From Candidatus Jettenia caeni (GTDB taxonomy: Bacteria; Planctomycetota; Brocadiia; Brocadiales; Brocadiaceae), in assembly GCA_000296795.1 (NCBI GenBank), contig BAFH01000002.1, forward strand, positions 776,686 through 840,685: a DNA stretch of 64,000 nt, read 5' to 3'. Positions 46,833 to 56,008 of the stretch are shown here, piece by piece. Below the pieces are notes generated by a model that ran no database searches, was not told the origin of the DNA, and was given only the letters and a program-made list of their open reading frames with translations. Position 1 is the first letter of the stretch. Each line of letters starts with the position of its first letter. The translations under genes and the position numbers were made by a program.

Positions 46833-47822
46833 TTGGTTTCTGTATTTAATAATCCTGTCAAGTGGGATGAAGCTGTAGAAAGTTCTTATTATCCGTATAT
46901 CTCGTATAAATATGGTTGGCTCGAATCTATCGGTTCGTGCTTTTTACACATAGAGCCTTTGCCTCTTGCAAAGATTACAGAAGATGGCGATATTGAATAT
47001 GTTTGCCCGTGTTTTATAGACAGGGATAAAAAAGAGATTACGAGTTCCGTATTTCTTGCCCCAGGCTTTATTAATAAAAATGCAGATCCTGTTGAAATGA
47101 TAGAAGCACTTATTTCTTATGCAAAAAAAGAAAATTATAAAAAAATCTCGTTACAAATTCCTCCGGGTTTTCTTTATTCCAATATCTTATTAAATGGAAG
47201 ATTTAAACTCATAAGAAAAATCTGTTTTTTTAATATAGAGATATGTGCCATGAGCTCTTTCGATTATTACCTGAACAAGTGTGTTTCCAGTGGAAGAAAG
47301 AGCGACATGAAGGCTGCGTGGCGAAAAGGGGTAACGGTGGAAACCCTCTATCCTTCCCGGGAAGCGTTAGAGAGGTTCTATCCTTTTTATCAGGAAATGG
47401 TGCAAAGAAATAATGCCCAAATGTTAGAAAAAACCTTTATGTTGAAATTAAGTCAATCCCTTAACCAGAATACCCGTTACTGGATTGCGATGGTACATGG
47501 AAAGGATATCGGGTCTGCACTTACGTATGAATTTATGGGACGGCTTTGGGTTTGGTTGCTTCAGGGCGGCGGTGATTTTAGAGATTATAAAACAGATGCT
47601 TTTCTGTATGCTGAAATTATTCGGTACGGCTTTGAGAGACATTTTAGCGTAATAGATTTAGGGACGTCTCCATTGGATAACTCGCAGGGAGATTTTAAAA
47701 AACGATTGGGTGCTGATCCTGTATTCCATGAATTGTACGAATTAGATTTGTCGTACTTCGGGAATCTAAGAAGTACCTGTACTGAAATGAAAAAGGTGAT
47801 TAAAAGACGATGGGCAAACTAA
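46833..47822 (+). CDS. FemAB/GNAT-like acyl transferase
   Basis: This 329-residue protein starts at a TTG (46833) with gggagg before it. The C-terminal half (about 150-310) looks like the GNAT-fold BioF2/FemAB-like domain of cell-envelope and exopolysaccharide loci: YWIAMVHGKDIGSALTYEF, and FSVIDLGTSPLDNSQGDFKKRLG, the latter typical of the family's C-terminus. It may transfer an acyl or aminoacyl group to a sugar. It overlaps the deacetylase gene by 13 bp, so the two are coupled. Confidence 0.7.
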   Translation: MVSVFNNPVKWDEAVESSYYPYISYKYGWLESIGSCFLHIEPLPLAKITEDGDIEYVCPCFIDRDKKEITSSVFLAPGFINKNADPVEMIEALISYAKKENYKKISLQIPPGFLYSNILLNGRFKLIRKICFFNIEICAMSSFDYYLNKCVSSGRKSDMKAAWRKGVTVETLYPSREALERFYPFYQEMVQRNNAQMLEKTFMLKLSQSLNQNTRYWIAMVHGKDIGSALTYEFMGRLWVWLLQGGGDFRDYKTDAFLYAEIIRYGFERHFSVIDLGTSPLDNSQGDFKKRLGADPVFHELYELDLSYFGNLRSTCTEMKKVIKRRWAN

Positions 47823-48943
47823 AGAAACGTATTATTAATAAACTCCTCAAAGAAACATCTCCTTTCTTTGACTCTTATAGTCTTTATTTCAACATGCCTT
47901 CTTCCAAAAAGAAACTCAAACGACTTTCGGATTTTGCCGAAGTAGGCATCGGAGTCAATATTGAAGGAAAGATTACTACCCTGACGCCCCGCTATTTAGA
48001 AATAGGCAAAAACACAACGATACAATCTATTCATATAGCGCCTGAAAAATTTGTGCTCATCGAAAAGGATGTAATGACAGGGAATATCTCCTGCCGGAAG
48101 CACTCGATTATAACCCCTCAAAAGAGCTATGAGGGTGAAGAAATAGACGAAAAGTGCATAACTATTTCAGTAGATTTTGAGGCTGGTGTCGCTCTTTCAC
48201 ATGCATCAAAAGAAAGGTGGGGCCATTACCGAAAGTTTTGGGATAGCAGAAAAGCCGTAGAAAAACTCTCTCAGCTATTTAGGAAATATGAAATACCTGT
48301 GACGTGGGCTATATGCGGACACCTCTTCCTTAGAGAGTGTAATGGTAATCATAACATTATTGAAGATGATTGGGGTGGCCACTGGTTTATGCATGATCCT
48401 GCAACGAATTATAAAAATAATTCCGAATGGTACATGCCTGAAACAATAAAGGCTTTAGCGAAAGAGTCTCTTTTTGAAATAGGGTACCATTCTTTTGGGC
48501 ATTTCTTATATCAGCAATGCTCAGAAGACACGGTTAAAAAGGATATCCTGATGGCAAAAAAAATACGATCGGAGTGGGGACTTAAGCTCGATAGTTTTGT
48601 GTTTCCTTATAATCAGTGTGGTTATTTTGATTTACTCGTTGAAGAGGGGGGTTTTCGTAATTTCAGAGGCAAAATAGGTGTTATTTGTCCATCATATGGC
48701 GCTATCAATTTTAAAGAATTTTGCTACATACATACTACACAAGTATTCTCGCCAAGTACTATGGACAGATGTAATTTACAGATTCAGCAATTAACCAGGC
48801 AAAACTTTAACTATTATACACATTGTTATCAATGGATTGAGAATGATGGTTGGAAAGAGTTAGAGCAATGGTTGAAAAAGTTAAGCAGATTAATGTCTTT
48901 AAACAAAATTAAAATTAAAAAATTTGGAGAGTTATATGGTTAG
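47810..48943 (+). CDS. NodB-type polysaccharide deacetylase
   Basis: This 377-residue protein has a NodB-homology domain from about 120: ITISVDFEAG (motif 1, metal Asp), VTWAICGHLF, and EIGYHSFGHF (motif 2, HSFGH). Such enzymes remove N-acetyl groups from amino sugars. The first 115 residues are unusual and contain FAEVGIGVNIEGKI and YLEIGKNTTIQSI, which look like turns of a left-handed beta helix; this part may be vestigial. There is no signal peptide, so it may act on a cytoplasmic lipid-linked sugar. Confidence 0.78.
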   Translation: MGKLKKRIINKLLKETSPFFDSYSLYFNMPSSKKKLKRLSDFAEVGIGVNIEGKITTLTPRYLEIGKNTTIQSIHIAPEKFVLIEKDVMTGNISCRKHSIITPQKSYEGEEIDEKCITISVDFEAGVALSHASKERWGHYRKFWDSRKAVEKLSQLFRKYEIPVTWAICGHLFLRECNGNHNIIEDDWGGHWFMHDPATNYKNNSEWYMPETIKALAKESLFEIGYHSFGHFLYQQCSEDTVKKDILMAKKIRSEWGLKLDSFVFPYNQCGYFDLLVEEGGFRNFRGKIGVICPSYGAINFKEFCYIHTTQVFSPSTMDRCNLQIQQLTRQNFNYYTHCYQWIENDGWKELEQWLKKLSRLMSLNKIKIKKFGELYG

Positions 48944-49814
48944 ATTTTTAAGAAAATTACAGAATTATATATTTTACAAAATATATAAAATAACTTCTAA
49001 AGTAGTTCTTTATTGTAAAGCCGTAGTAAATCTCGCTAACAATAAGTCGATATCCAATAAGAATACTTTTGAATCATATTTTATAGTAAAAAGTTACGGT
49101 TACACCAATGATTTAACAACCCCGGAGAAAACGGTATTGGATATTTTGAAGAATGATTTAAGGAATATGAGGATGCTTGATATTGGTGTTGGCACGGGTC
49201 GTACAACCCTCCACTTTGCAGATTTAGTAAAAGAGTATATAGGCATTGATTATTCAATGAATATGGTGAATGCCTGTAAAACGAGATTTCCTGAAACATC
49301 CAGGATGAATTTTTTGAGATGTGATGTAAGGTCTATGGAAGTATTTGACGATAAATACTTTGATTTTATATTGTTTAGTTTCAATGGTATAGATTGTATT
49401 TCTTATAATGATAGATTAATAGCATTTGAGCAAATCAAACGCATAGGTAAACATAATGCCCTTTTTTGCTTTTCAACACATAATATACAGTTTATCCATA
49501 AGCTTTTTATGATTCATTATTCAGCAAATTTAATTAAAACAACACAAAATATATTTAAAAGCTTTTTATTGAGGTCTATCAATAAAAATATTAAAGGAGA
49601 TGAGAAATATGCGGTTATTAATGATGGTGCGCATATGTTTGGACTGAATTTATTTTACATTAAACCTCATGAACAAATAAGGCAATTATACGAATCCGGA
49701 TTTAATAATATACGGGTTTTTTCTTCGGAAAACGGCGAGGAAATAAAGGATTTCTTTGCTTTAGAAAATAATACAGAAATGTATCTTTATTATTTATGTA
49801 ATATTAACAATTAA
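48936..49814 (+). CDS. SAM-dependent methyltransferase
   Basis: The start is the ATG at 48936, six bases after ggag, and overlaps the deacetylase stop. The 292-residue product has a basic, hydrophobic N-terminus and a class I methyltransferase domain with the SAM motif MLDIGVGTGRTTLHFA, YIGIDYSMNMV and FDFILFSFNGIDCI. It could methylate a sugar or a lipid carrier intermediate. This part of the locus is noticeably more AT-rich than its neighbours. Confidence 0.8.
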   Translation: MVRFLRKLQNYIFYKIYKITSKVVLYCKAVVNLANNKSISNKNTFESYFIVKSYGYTNDLTTPEKTVLDILKNDLRNMRMLDIGVGTGRTTLHFADLVKEYIGIDYSMNMVNACKTRFPETSRMNFLRCDVRSMEVFDDKYFDFILFSFNGIDCISYNDRLIAFEQIKRIGKHNALFCFSTHNIQFIHKLFMIHYSANLIKTTQNIFKSFLLRSINKNIKGDEKYAVINDGAHMFGLNLFYIKPHEQIRQLYESGFNNIRVFSSENGEEIKDFFALENNTEMYLYYLCNINN

Positions 49815-49828
49815 AAATAAAACCGATA

Positions 49829-51334
49829 ATGAATAACGATAATAAAACAAAAAGCAACGATACTATTTTTAGTTTTACCGTTGACAGGCGAACAATCTTT
49901 AAAAGTTCAATAAATAGTTTTTTGATTCAGATTATTTTCAGGCTTAAAGGTTTTATTACAGCCCCTATTCTTACGTATCTTATGCTTCCCTCTGAAATGG
50001 GGGTATTGAATCTCATTGTGGTAACATCGTCTGTTTTTGCTCCTTTCGTTAATCTGAATTTACCCGATGGGTCTGCAATATATTTTTCGCGTGAAAGAGC
50101 TGTTGAAAAAATTCGCACCATGTATTTAACCATTGTAAACACTATAGGTATTTCTGCAATACTTGTTACCCTGATTGCCAGTCTGCTGATATATTTCTTA
50201 AGGCCTGATCTCTATAAATATGCTTTTTGGGCGGCTCTTTTGCTGTATGCAAATATTTTTTATCAGATGTCTTCATTTTTACTCAGTACATACCAGAAGA
50301 CGGGTCTTGTTGTAAAGAACGCTTTTGTAAGAGATTCAAGCGCTACGGTTATGTCAATATTCTTTGTCTATTTGGGATATTCCTATAAAGGAATGGTTAT
50401 TGCCAATGTTATTGCGTTTCTCGTTTCTTCTTTTTTGCTTTTGCGGATCGTTACAAAGAACATGTCTTATGCTTTTACTATCGATACGTCTTACCTCCGG
50501 GCTTTTTTAAAACTCTCTATTCCTTTACTTCCTGTTTTTTTCTTTTCCTGGATAATCCAGTCATCGGATTCTTATTTTCTTGCATACTATAAAGGCGAGG
50601 GGATAGTGGGTAAGTATTCCGTAATTTATGGCATTACCAATGTTATTTTAACTATTACGTATGCCTTGAATTTTTTCTGGGTGCCCGTTTCTGCCAGGCT
50701 TTGGGTTGAAAACAGGGAAAAATTTACTCAGGCATTTCGATTGTTATTTACCCTATTTTTAACAATACTCCTGATGATAGTTCTTCTCTTTGAGCTTAAT
50801 TCTAAAATGATAATACACCTCCTTATAAGGCGGGAGGAATATTACGATGCCTATGTAATTATGGGAATACTTGCATTTTCCTTTGCAATGCAAGTGTTAA
50901 TAACCCTGCTTACCGCTCCTCTTTATTCTAATAAGAATACCAGAACAATATTCTTTGCCCATTTAATCGGAGGCCTGGTGAATACCATCCTTAATTTTTT
51001 GATTATTCCTTCTACCGGGATATTTGGAGCTGCTATCAGTACTGCTGTTTCATATTTAACAGTCGTTCTCGTTATGTCCTATATGAGTTATAAACTTGCG
51101 GATTTTGCATTCCTTAATAAACATCTGTTTTACATAATAGGTCTTTTTGTCTTTGCATGGGGTGGAATCTTTTCTGCACGGGAATATTTTGAAATGTACC
51201 AAAGTATTCTTGCGAGTATTCTGGTGATTATCGTAATCGGAGCCATTGTTTATTTTAAGGTTCTGGAAAAAAAAGAGAGAGAATATCTGTTTTTATTTCT
51301 TAAAGAATTTAATATAAAAAGAGTAATAGCATGA
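49829..51334 (+). CDS. Wzx-type polysaccharide flippase
   Basis: This 501-residue protein has about 12-14 transmembrane helices and the MOP-superfamily pattern of polysaccharide biosynthesis proteins (RLKGFITAPILTYLMLPSEM near the N-terminus). Wzx proteins flip undecaprenyl-linked repeat units across the inner membrane. It lies 14 bp after the methyltransferase and overlaps the next gene by 4 bp (ATGA). Confidence 0.88.
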   Translation: MNNDNKTKSNDTIFSFTVDRRTIFKSSINSFLIQIIFRLKGFITAPILTYLMLPSEMGVLNLIVVTSSVFAPFVNLNLPDGSAIYFSRERAVEKIRTMYLTIVNTIGISAILVTLIASLLIYFLRPDLYKYAFWAALLLYANIFYQMSSFLLSTYQKTGLVVKNAFVRDSSATVMSIFFVYLGYSYKGMVIANVIAFLVSSFLLLRIVTKNMSYAFTIDTSYLRAFLKLSIPLLPVFFFSWIIQSSDSYFLAYYKGEGIVGKYSVIYGITNVILTITYALNFFWVPVSARLWVENREKFTQAFRLLFTLFLTILLMIVLLFELNSKMIIHLLIRREEYYDAYVIMGILAFSFAMQVLITLLTAPLYSNKNTRTIFFAHLIGGLVNTILNFLIIPSTGIFGAAISTAVSYLTVVLVMSYMSYKLADFAFLNKHLFYIIGLFVFAWGGIFSAREYFEMYQSILASILVIIVIGAIVYFKVLEKKEREYLFLFLKEFNIKRVIA

Positions 51335-52629
51335 GGAAAACAGTGATCATTGGGGCTGGGCTTGCTGGTTTGAGTGCAGGCTATTATGCCCAAAAGAAAA
51401 AAATAGATTATGAAATTTATGAGAAGGATGACGGTGTGGGAGGTCTATGCCGAACCCGTAAGAAAGAGCGCTTTTCCTTTGATTATTCAGGACATCTCCT
51501 CCACCTGAAAGATCCTTACTCTCAATCGTTGATTAAAAGCCTTCTTGGCCATAATCTCAACGTCATACAGAGAAATTCCTTCATTTACTCACATAAGGTA
51601 TTTACCCGTTATCCCTTTCAGGCAAACCTCTATGGCCTTCCTCCGGATGTGGTAAAAGAATGTCTCATGGAATTTGTCAGAGCATATTATGAGAATGAAG
51701 ATTTACCAACAGAAGCATACAAAACATTCCATGAATGGATCGTGGGAAAGCTCGGCAAGGGGATAGGAAAATATTTTATGTTCCCCTATAATGAAAAACT
51801 TTGGACAATTCCCCCCGGGGAACTCACCTGCGGATGGATGTCAGAATACGTACCTAAGCCTACCCTTGAAGATGTCTTTCATGGTACATTCTCTGATCAG
51901 AAGAAGGGTTTTGGTTATAATGCAACTTTCTGGTATCCGAAGAAAGGTGGAATACAGGCTCTTTGTGACGCGCTTGCTGATAAAGTAAGAAATATAAGGC
52001 TGCAGGAAAAGGTTGAGAGGATTTTTCATAAAAAAAAGATTATCGAATTTGACTCAGGTAAAACTACGGCATATGAAAAGCTTATTTCTACCATGCCTCT
52101 TAAAAAACTCGTAGAGAGATTAGACGGTGATATTCCACAGGAAGTAAAAGATGCTGCCCAGAAACTCAAGCATAATTCAGTCCTTATTATAAACCTGGGA
52201 GTAAAAGGTGAAGGTCTTACCGATAAACACTGGATTTATCTCCCTGAGAAGAAATACACAGTATACAGAATCGGGGTCTATTCCAATTTTTCAGAGTATA
52301 TGGCGCCGCCTGGTACAACATCCTACTATATAGAGATAGCTTACCAGAAAGACTGGAATATAGATAAAGAAAAAACAGTAGAAAATGCCCTGGATGAAAT
52401 CGTAGAGATTGGTTTTGTTCCTCACAGGAAGGATATTCTTGTGAAGGAGATAATGGATATTGAATGCGCATATGTTATTTACGACAGGTATTATTCAGAG
52501 AGCAAGAAAATAATCATGGATTACCTGAATAGTGTTAACATTTATAGTATTGGCAGATACGGTAATTGGGAATATTCAGGCATGGAAGAGGCCATGCATC
52601 AGGGAAAGGAGTCGATTGGTGAAAGTTAG
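51331..52629 (+). CDS. UGM-like FAD-dependent oxidoreductase
   Basis: This 432-residue flavoprotein begins with the dinucleotide-binding motif VIIGAGLAGLSAGYYA and EIYEKDDGVGGLCRT. FPYNEKLWTIPPGELTCGWM is typical of UDP-galactopyranose-mutase-like and protoporphyrinogen-oxidase-like amine oxidase family members in glycan loci. The reaction is likely a nucleotide-sugar ring rearrangement or another redox step, but this is not certain. Its start overlaps the flippase stop, and its end overlaps the next methyltransferase gene. Confidence 0.75.
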   Translation: MRKTVIIGAGLAGLSAGYYAQKKKIDYEIYEKDDGVGGLCRTRKKERFSFDYSGHLLHLKDPYSQSLIKSLLGHNLNVIQRNSFIYSHKVFTRYPFQANLYGLPPDVVKECLMEFVRAYYENEDLPTEAYKTFHEWIVGKLGKGIGKYFMFPYNEKLWTIPPGELTCGWMSEYVPKPTLEDVFHGTFSDQKKGFGYNATFWYPKKGGIQALCDALADKVRNIRLQEKVERIFHKKKIIEFDSGKTTAYEKLISTMPLKKLVERLDGDIPQEVKDAAQKLKHNSVLIINLGVKGEGLTDKHWIYLPEKKYTVYRIGVYSNFSEYMAPPGTTSYYIEIAYQKDWNIDKEKTVENALDEIVEIGFVPHRKDILVKEIMDIECAYVIYDRYYSESKKIIMDYLNSVNIYSIGRYGNWEYSGMEEAMHQGKESIGES

Positions 52630-53659
52630 GTCGTTAAAAAGCAAAAGAATAGATTTTATTGCGCATGAGTATTCTCATGTGCCTGTTGTGGCCTTTGTAA
52701 AAGCAGTGAATGATGGTTACTATAATTACAACGCATATGAATACGACTCTACACATCCCGACATCGCTTATGATGCAATTATAGCATGGGACAAGATTAT
52801 AGACCTTTTAAAGGTAAAAATGACAGATTTACAAGAATATACTATCGTGGACATTGGCTCCGGAACCGGGTTTGTTGCAGGGCGATTTCTTGAGAAATGT
52901 TTATCCTTTAAAAACTACATCGGTCTCGAACCTTCTGCTAGTATGAGAAAAGTAGCAACAAAAAAATTCAGAGAATCACGGTTATCTTTTCAATCCATTG
53001 ACATTTTAAAAAAAGAAGCAGTTTTTGACGTTCTGAAAAAAATAGAGGGGAAAAGGATAATTACGCTCAATTCAGTACTCCATCATATCGTTTGGTGGGA
53101 AGATTTTTTGACTGTTATCAAAAATGCTCTTAATACAGGTGATTTTCTTATCCTTTGCCATGAACCTAACAGCCGCTTCTGGGAAAATAATAAGCTCGTG
53201 AGCCTTTTTGATAAGATTCAAGAAGAAAAGGCAAGAATGAACCGAAGGGCCTTTTATTTGGACCCTATCTTCTATATAAAAAAAATTAATAGACTTGCAA
53301 GGAAAGACACATATCAGACTCCATCTAACTATGATTTAATAAATCAGGAACTCAGAAAATCTGGTGCTATCAAAAATAGCCTTTCTCCTGGTCTGATCGA
53401 TGCAATAATAGATTACAGTGTGCCTTTGTGCTGGCGCGGAATTACTATCGGAAAAGACTACAATGAAGGGTTCTTAAACATTGAAGGTTTGATAGAAAAC
53501 TATTTTAAGGATATGGAACTCTTACTTTCTTTTACCTATCAACATCTGGCTTTTTCTTCAATGGCTCTATCGACTCCATGGAGACATAAAGAGAAGGCTC
53601 TTGAGAAGGAATATCCACTGGATGGAGCACAATTTTGCTTAATTCTTCAGAGAAATTAA
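52619..53659 (+). CDS. SAM-dependent methyltransferase
   Basis: I place the start at the GTG 52619 (VKVRSLKSKR), which has aaaggag at 52604-52610, rather than further upstream inside the oxidoreductase gene. The 346-residue product carries the class I motif TIVDIGSGTGFVAGRFLEK, YIGLEPSASMRKVA and ITLNSVLHHIVWWEDFL. The C-terminal 150 residues are unfamiliar. It probably methylates a glycan precursor. Confidence 0.78.
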   Translation: MKVRSLKSKRIDFIAHEYSHVPVVAFVKAVNDGYYNYNAYEYDSTHPDIAYDAIIAWDKIIDLLKVKMTDLQEYTIVDIGSGTGFVAGRFLEKCLSFKNYIGLEPSASMRKVATKKFRESRLSFQSIDILKKEAVFDVLKKIEGKRIITLNSVLHHIVWWEDFLTVIKNALNTGDFLILCHEPNSRFWENNKLVSLFDKIQEEKARMNRRAFYLDPIFYIKKINRLARKDTYQTPSNYDLINQELRKSGAIKNSLSPGLIDAIIDYSVPLCWRGITIGKDYNEGFLNIEGLIENYFKDMELLLSFTYQHLAFSSMALSTPWRHKEKALEKEYPLDGAQFCLILQRN

Positions 53660-53668
53660 AGGATTTAT

Positions 53669-54412
53669 ATGGTAATTAAATTTTTAAATGCTGATTATTA
53701 TCACGCAAAAGTAAAATCTAAGCTCGTAATTGATTTTTTAAAATCGAGACGTGCTGGTGAAAGCATTTTGGATATGGGTGCAGGGGAAATGCCATTCAAG
53801 AAATATTGCGGGCATCTTAACTATACGAGTCAAGACTTCTGTCAATACGAGGGAAAAGGAGATGGCAGAGGACTACAGACTAATACATTTGACGTAAAAG
53901 GAATAGATATAGTATGCGATATCAAGCAAATACCTGTACCTGACGGGAGGTATGATAATATATTATGCTCTGAAGTGTTGGAGCATATAGAAAATCCTCT
54001 TGAAGGTATTCAAGAAATGAAGCGAATATTAAAACCCGGCGGCAAGGTTATTATAACAGTACCAGGTACATCTCTTTTGCATTTTTCCCCCTATCATTAT
54101 TATACCGGATTTAAAGATAATTTTTTTAATTTGCTCTTAGGGAAGTCGGGGTTTGATATTGATAAGATTACAAGAGTAGGAACAATTTATTCAGTCACAG
54201 CTCTTTACCTTTGGTATATTGCTGATAAGTTCTCAAAAGTAATCTTTCCATGGAGATCTTCACTATTCTTTAAGATGCTTATTCTCGGATTTTCACCATG
54301 TATATCTCTGTTTTTGATCCTTGATTCCATAAGGATATTAGACACCAGGACCATAGAAGCCGGCCTTTTAGTTATAGCAACAAAAAGACATGAGAATTCG
54401 CATGGTACGTAA
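53669..54412 (+). CDS. SAM-dependent methyltransferase (Methyltransf_11-like)
   Basis: This 247-residue protein has ILDMGAGEMPFKKY, the acidic PVPDGRYDNILCSEVLEHIE and MKRILKPGGKVIITVPGT strings of class I methyltransferases, and a hydrophobic C-terminus that may sit at the membrane. aaagga precedes the ATG. Its last codons overlap the start of the decayed glycosyltransferase copy. Confidence 0.82.
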   Translation: MVIKFLNADYYHAKVKSKLVIDFLKSRRAGESILDMGAGEMPFKKYCGHLNYTSQDFCQYEGKGDGRGLQTNTFDVKGIDIVCDIKQIPVPDGRYDNILCSEVLEHIENPLEGIQEMKRILKPGGKVIITVPGTSLLHFSPYHYYTGFKDNFFNLLLGKSGFDIDKITRVGTIYSVTALYLWYIADKFSKVIFPWRSSLFFKMLILGFSPCISLFLILDSIRILDTRTIEAGLLVIATKRHENSHGT

Positions 54413-54735
54413 CAATTCTTACGATATTGGTGGAGTAATAAACTATACTCGTCCCTTGGCAATAAAATTTACTAGACTGGGATATTGCGTATCCTATTTA
54501 TATTTTGGTGGTACGGCAAAGAGAAAATATAACTGATTTTAATACCTTATCTTAGAATTAACAGAAGAGATTTTCCTTTTAAATGTGCAGAACCGATGAA
54601 TCCTCCTAACTGGATGTATAGGAATTTCAAACTAATCATGGAGTGGCAAGGCGCGCCTTGCCACTACACGTCGCTAAAGGCATAGTTTATAACTATGGTG
54701 CTCCTTTGCTTGATATAAATGCCCATTAAACATGG
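54390..54735 (+). pseudogene. decayed 5' copy of the GT4 gene at 56009
   Basis: The translation MRIRMVRNNSYDIGGVINYT then RPLAIKF closely parallels MRILMVGNDPHDIGGVVNYT of the intact gene. After a stop at about 54535, further pieces are recognisable in shifted frames: INRRDFPFKCAEP, then NPPNWM, then YNYGAPLLDINAH followed by TAA where the intact gene has CAA. A palindromic repeat (54643-54664) is inserted between the last two. The rest of the gene is absent. It is a partial duplication that has decayed. Confidence 0.85.
54643..54664. repeat. perfect palindrome inserted in the GT remnant
   Basis: GTGGCAAGGCG and CGCCTTGCCAC make a perfect 22-bp palindrome, followed by tacacgtcgctaaagg. A relative lies at 63523-63551. 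It interrupts homology to the intact glycosyltransferase gene, so it inserted after the duplication. Confidence 0.75.
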
Positions 54736-54869
54736 GATGTACCTTAATGTTGTGAGAGGGCATAATGAAGAGAGAGGAGTAGGAGAATCGCTATTCAATG
54801 TGTGAGTATCTCTGGGGCTATTACAGGTAAGATTCTTGCCCGTTCATATGGAAAGCGAAAGGAAGGAAT
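54736..54869. other. intergenic remainder before the radical SAM gene
   Basis: No gene is recognisable. The stretch ends with aaaggaag, the ribosome binding site of the radical SAM gene. Confidence 0.4.
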
Positions 54870-55952
54870 ATGAAGAAAGTAATAAATATGTGGAAAAGCA
54901 CGACAAAAGAATTTCTTGAAAGTCAGCTTCCCATACCTGTAATGGCAATGTTAAAACTCAGAAGTCATCTTAGGCATTATAAACCTTTCACCACACACGT
55001 TCGGGAACGGAATTTTATTCTTGCACAACAAGATTATATGGCCAATAAGATTTTTGTCAGATCTTTGCCCTATTTAGCATTTGTTGACACAGGAAATATT
55101 TGTAATCTTAAATGTCCATTTTGCCCTACGAATAATGGTGAATACTCTTTCTCAAGCCCAAAATTTCCAAGCGTACTCAAGAGAGAACGCCGTTTCCTTG
55201 ATTTGGAAAAATATGCTTTAGTGCTTGAAGCATTTGGAGAAACTCTTTTTTCTCTGTCTCTCTTTGACTGGGGAGAACCTTTTCTTAATAAAAATATTTT
55301 TGAAATGGTATTCATGGCTAAAGAGTTCAATATAGAGGTTTGTTTGAGCACAAATTTGAATATCAAAGACCCTGACCTTGCACAAAAGATCTGTGAATGT
55401 TATCCGGATTCTCTTATTCTTAGCATCGATGGTATTTGTTCAGAAACCTATCGAAAATACCGCCGTGGTGGAGATTTTGAATTGGTCATGGAAAACGTGC
55501 AAAAAATCGCTGCCTATAAGAGAAAATATAGTCTTAAAAAGCCAGAATTAATCTGGCAATTCTTAGTTTTTAAACATAATGAACATGAAATTCCTTTTGT
55601 TAACACATTTGCCCGTTCGCATGGCGCTGACATTGTCAAAATTTCCAATGCATATATTTATCATGAAGATTGGATACCGGTAAACAAGAAATATCATCCT
55701 TTAGAAGCTCGTAAGAATAGTTGTGATTTTCTTTGGACGACGGCAACAATTGAAGCCACAGGTTCATTAAGCCCGTGTTGTGTTAATCGTGACTCCCGAT
55801 ATGATTTTGGAAAATTTACGACAGCACAGGAATTAAGAGATCTCTGGAATTGCGAGAAGATTCGTGCTTCAAGAAGTTTTTTTCATAAGAAGAAGCCTGA
55901 TAGTGAAATTTTGTGCGATATGTGCACATTAATAAAACAAGATGCTGAATAA
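54870..55952 (+). CDS. radical SAM/SPASM protein
   Basis: This 360-residue protein has the radical SAM cluster motif Cys78-x3-Cys82-x2-Cys85 (CNLKCPFC) and a C-terminal cysteine set (NSCDFLW, SPCCVNR, CDMC) of the SPASM type for a second iron-sulfur cluster. LSLFDWGEPFLNK and LSIDGICSETYRKYRRGG are typical core strings. In polysaccharide loci such proteins are thought to modify a sugar or a peptide, but the substrate is not known here. Confidence 0.85.
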   Translation: MKKVINMWKSTTKEFLESQLPIPVMAMLKLRSHLRHYKPFTTHVRERNFILAQQDYMANKIFVRSLPYLAFVDTGNICNLKCPFCPTNNGEYSFSSPKFPSVLKRERRFLDLEKYALVLEAFGETLFSLSLFDWGEPFLNKNIFEMVFMAKEFNIEVCLSTNLNIKDPDLAQKICECYPDSLILSIDGICSETYRKYRRGGDFELVMENVQKIAAYKRKYSLKKPELIWQFLVFKHNEHEIPFVNTFARSHGADIVKISNAYIYHEDWIPVNKKYHPLEARKNSCDFLWTTATIEATGSLSPCCVNRDSRYDFGKFTTAQELRDLWNCEKIRASRSFFHKKKPDSEILCDMCTLIKQDAE

Positions 55953-56008
55953 GGATCTGAAATGCTGAGATCAGAGAAAATGGTTTTTTGGCTATAGGTA
56001 TAAAAGAT

